A stretch of 7,677 bases of DNA from NCBI GenBank assembly GCA_012727965.1, contig JAAYFZ010000416.1, positions 1 to 7,677 on the forward strand, given 5' to 3'. Positions 5,642-7,677 of the stretch are shown piece by piece (the stretch's first letter is position 1; each line of letters opens with the position of its first letter). Both the position numbers and the translations under genes were made by a program. This DNA is from Clostridiaceae bacterium. GTDB taxonomy: Bacteria > Bacillota > Clostridia > Saccharofermentanales > UBA5734. The notes below the pieces were generated by a model. It was not told the origin of the DNA. It saw nothing but the letters and a program-made list of their open reading frames with translations, and ran no database searches.

Positions 5642-7120
5642 ATGAAAAAACTTAGTTATGACGTTTTAAGAGAAATCAATTATCAGGAGTATCTTCTGGA
5701 ATCAGCGCCGGAGCGCATTCTCCAATTTGGTGAGGGTAATTTTCTGCGAGGTTTCGTGAATTATTTCGTAGACCTGATGAATGAGAAGGCCGGTTTTAAC
5801 TCCAAGACCGTTGTCGTGCAACCGATCGCGGCTGGGCTGGCCGATATGATCAATGAGCAGGATGGTCTCTATACACTCTATCTGCGTGGTATGGAAAATG
5901 GTCAGAAGGTTAACCGCAAGCGAGTTATATCAAATATCTCACGCTGTTTGAATCCATATAACGAATACAAGAAGATCCTTGAACTTGCATCTTCACCTGA
6001 GCTTAGATACATCGTTTCCAATACGACGGAGGCGGGTATAGTTTTTGAAGAGGATTCAACATTTGATCAGGAGCCACCGGCTTCTTTTCCAGCCAAGCTG
6101 ACAAGGTTTCTCTTCGAAAGATATCAGCAAGGCTTACCGGGCTTCATAATTCTCTCCTGTGAGCTGATCGATAATAATGGCCAGGAACTAAAAAAGTGTG
6201 TAGACAAGTATATTACTCACTGGCAGCTGCCCGAGGCTTTTGCCGGTTGGGTGGAGTCTGAAAATGTTTTCTGTTCAACACTGGTCGACCGAATAGTAAC
6301 CGGATATCCACGGCCGGAAGCTGAAGCGCTTAATCAGGAAAATGGTTATATTGATAATTTAATCGATACTGCCGAGGTTTTTGGCTTCTGGGTAATTGAA
6401 GGGCCAGATAGCCTGAAACAGGAGTTGCCTGTTGCCGAGGCCGGTCTGCCAGTAATAATTGTTGATGACCATTCGCCATATAAACAGCGAAAAGTCAGGA
6501 TATTGAACGGTGCCCATACATCGATGATCATGGCAGCTTACCTGGCAGGACAGAATATTGTTCGTGAATGCATGGACGATGAAACGATCAGAGAATTTAT
6601 GAATAGAACTATCTATGAAGAGATCATACCAACATTAACTCTGCCGGAAGCTGAGCTTAAGGAATTTGCCGCATCGGTGACAGAGCGCTTCGCTAATCCC
6701 TTTATCGATCACTCGCTGCTGGCGATATCGCTCAATTCTATCTCCAAATGGCGGGCCAGAGTAATGCCATCGTTGCTCGGTTTCTGCCAGAATACTAGTA
6801 CATTGCCTCCTTGTATAACTTTATCTTTTGCAGCTATGCTGGCCTTCTATTCACGAGGTGAGGAGCTGCATGAAGACCATTTACTGGCAAGAAGAGATGG
6901 TGAGACTTATCAAATCAAGGATGATCGTTGGGTGCTGGAATTCTTCTATGAGAACAGAGGCTCTAGTCCACTTGAGCTGACAGCGCTTGTTGCGGCCAAT
7001 ACGAAAATGTGGGGCAGGGATCTGTCTGAGCTGACAGGATTTGTGGATCAAGTAAGTAAGTATTTGAAAATGATCAGGGAAGATGGTATGCGGAAGGTGC
7101 TTGAGGAGGTTCTGGCATGA
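5642..7120 (+). CDS. uxaB: Tagaturonate reductase (altronate oxidoreductase)
   Basis: This cytoplasmic NADH-dependent enzyme reduces D-tagaturonate to D-altronate (EC 1.1.1.58) and belongs to the polyol-specific long-chain (mannitol) dehydrogenase family. It has 492 aa, close to known UxaB proteins. The N-terminal nucleotide-binding region opens with RILQFGEGNFLRGF (25-38), followed by VSNTTEAGI (125-133) and SCELIDNNG (172-180). The family catalytic signature is RKVRILNGAHTS, with K284, N289 and H292 in the same K-x4-N-x2-H spacing as mannitol 2-dehydrogenase. NVFCSTLVDRIVTGYPR (208-224) is also typical. UxuB (fructuronate reductase) is the nearest alternative, but this N-terminus and the ILNGAHTS context fit UxaB, and uxaA directly follows. 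The gene starts 18 bp after uxaC with AGGA 9 nt before the ATG. Its stop overlaps the uxaA start by 4 bp (ATGA, 7117-7120). Confidence 0.95.
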   Translation: MKKLSYDVLREINYQEYLLESAPERILQFGEGNFLRGFVNYFVDLMNEKAGFNSKTVVVQPIAAGLADMINEQDGLYTLYLRGMENGQKVNRKRVISNISRCLNPYNEYKKILELASSPELRYIVSNTTEAGIVFEEDSTFDQEPPASFPAKLTRFLFERYQQGLPGFIILSCELIDNNGQELKKCVDKYITHWQLPEAFAGWVESENVFCSTLVDRIVTGYPRPEAEALNQENGYIDNLIDTAEVFGFWVIEGPDSLKQELPVAEAGLPVIIVDDHSPYKQRKVRILNGAHTSMIMAAYLAGQNIVRECMDDETIREFMNRTIYEEIIPTLTLPEAELKEFAASVTERFANPFIDHSLLAISLNSISKWRARVMPSLLGFCQNTSTLPPCITLSFAAMLAFYSRGEELHEDHLLARRDGETYQIKDDRWVLEFFYENRGSSPLELTALVAANTKMWGRDLSELTGFVDQVSKYLKMIREDGMRKVLEEVLA

Positions 7121-7677
7121 AGACTCTTAGGATAGATCCTGCTGACAATGTCGCCGTAGTGATTTCAGAGCTGAAGACCGGTGATTCTCTTGAATTGAGC
7201 GGACTAGATCTCAATGCGATCGAAAGTATTGGGCGTGGTCATAAGGTCGCGCTCAAGGATGTTAATGCTGACGAGAAGATCATCAAATATGGTGTAACGA
7301 TTGGTCATGCGACGGTTGATATCAGCGCTGGCAGCAAAGTGCATACGCATAATATGAAGACGGATCTCGAAGAGGCAGCCGAATACACTTATAAATCAAG
7401 CTGTGATTCGCCCATGGACTGGCACCGTTCTAGTAGGGAGCGAACGAAGGGACTTGCGACACATTTTCAGGGGTTTGTCAGACATGACGGCAGTGTAGGT
7501 GTTCGTAATGAGATCTGGATCATACCTACTGTAGGCTGTGTCAACTCAGGCGCTCAGAAGCTGGCTGCTGACTGTTCCGATCTGGTGCAAGGATCGATCG
7601 ATGGAGTGCATGCTTTTGTCCACCCTTATGGCTGCAGCCAGATGGGGGAAGATCATGAGCAGACACGCAGGATTCTA
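7117..7677 (+). CDS. uxaA: Altronate dehydratase (partial, N-terminal 187 codons)
   Basis: This cytoplasmic, metal-dependent enzyme dehydrates D-altronate to 2-keto-3-deoxy-D-gluconate (EC 4.2.1.7). The frame runs open to the right edge, covering roughly 38% of a protein normally near 500 aa. The N-terminal SAF domain (about residues 10-80) shows SIGRGHKVALKD (37-48) and KVHTHNMKT (74-82), the standard UxaA/GarD pattern. After a linker, the altronate/galactarate dehydratase domain begins with GFVRHDGSVGVRNEIW (119-134) and PTVGCVN, then HPYGCSQMGEDH (169-180). The conserved cysteines C141 and C173 are intact. Galactarate dehydratase (GarD) is the close alternative; the uxaC-uxaB context settles it as altronate dehydratase. 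The ATG lies in the 4-bp ATGA overlap with uxaB, behind GAGGAGG-like purines (7104-7110 region) in the end of uxaB, so coupled translation is expected. Confidence 0.95.
   Translation, partial: MKTLRIDPADNVAVVISELKTGDSLELSGLDLNAIESIGRGHKVALKDVNADEKIIKYGVTIGHATVDISAGSKVHTHNMKTDLEEAAEYTYKSSCDSPMDWHRSSRERTKGLATHFQGFVRHDGSVGVRNEIWIIPTVGCVNSGAQKLAADCSDLVQGSIDGVHAFVHPYGCSQMGEDHEQTRRIL

Noticed and set aside
2084..7677. A new defence, secretion or biosynthetic system
   Set aside because: Every coding frame of size belongs to a well-known family with intact signature residues; only the regulatory DNA looks unusual.

Overview
The window looks like an ordinary stretch of bacterial chromosome, most likely from a low-to-mid GC Firmicute of the Clostridia type. 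This is inferred from near-perfect AGGAGG ribosome sites 8-9 nt from the starts, A+T-rich sigma-A style promoters, tight ATGA gene overlaps and GC in the mid-40s by eye. The phylum call is soft, because UxaC and UxaB also occur in anaerobes of other phyla. No mobile element, CRISPR array, tRNA or rRNA was seen.

The left half (1-3322) is read on the minus strand. From upstream to downstream it holds a full two-domain CHR-family (chromate) transporter, a pirin-family cupin protein with its metal ligands intact, and a TrkA potassium-uptake regulatory protein whose C-terminal end runs off the left edge. The chrA-pirin gap carries a plausible internal promoter and no good terminator. The pirin-trkA gap is only 42 bp, so those two are probably co-transcribed.

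A 175-bp divergent regulatory region (3323-3497) separates this group from a plus-strand hexuronate catabolic operon. Each side has a recognisable promoter. The right-hand promoter has an extended -10 TATAAT followed directly by three head-to-tail copies of a 7-bp unit (AGACGTC), which overlap the predicted transcription start. The left-hand promoter carries a perfect 11-bp FadR-type palindrome (TNGTNNNACNA) between its -35 and -10. The GTC-N-GAC core of that palindrome is repeated in the right-hand array.

The right half (3498-7677) encodes a FadR/FCD-subfamily GntR regulator, then uxaC (uronate isomerase), uxaB (tagaturonate reductase) and the first 187 codons of uxaA (altronate dehydratase). 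Genes overlap by 4 bp (regulator/uxaC and uxaB/uxaA) or lie 18 bp apart (uxaC/uxaB), so this is one transcriptional unit. Together they convert D-galacturonate to tagaturonate, altronate and then 2-keto-3-deoxygluconate (KDG). KDG kinase, KDPG aldolase and a uronate or oligogalacturonide transporter are not in the window and could lie downstream.

The protein-coding content is conventional. The most interesting part is the divergent control region, whose shared operator-like core suggests that one regulator might control both the uronate operon and the transporter gene. No undescribed multi-gene system was found.
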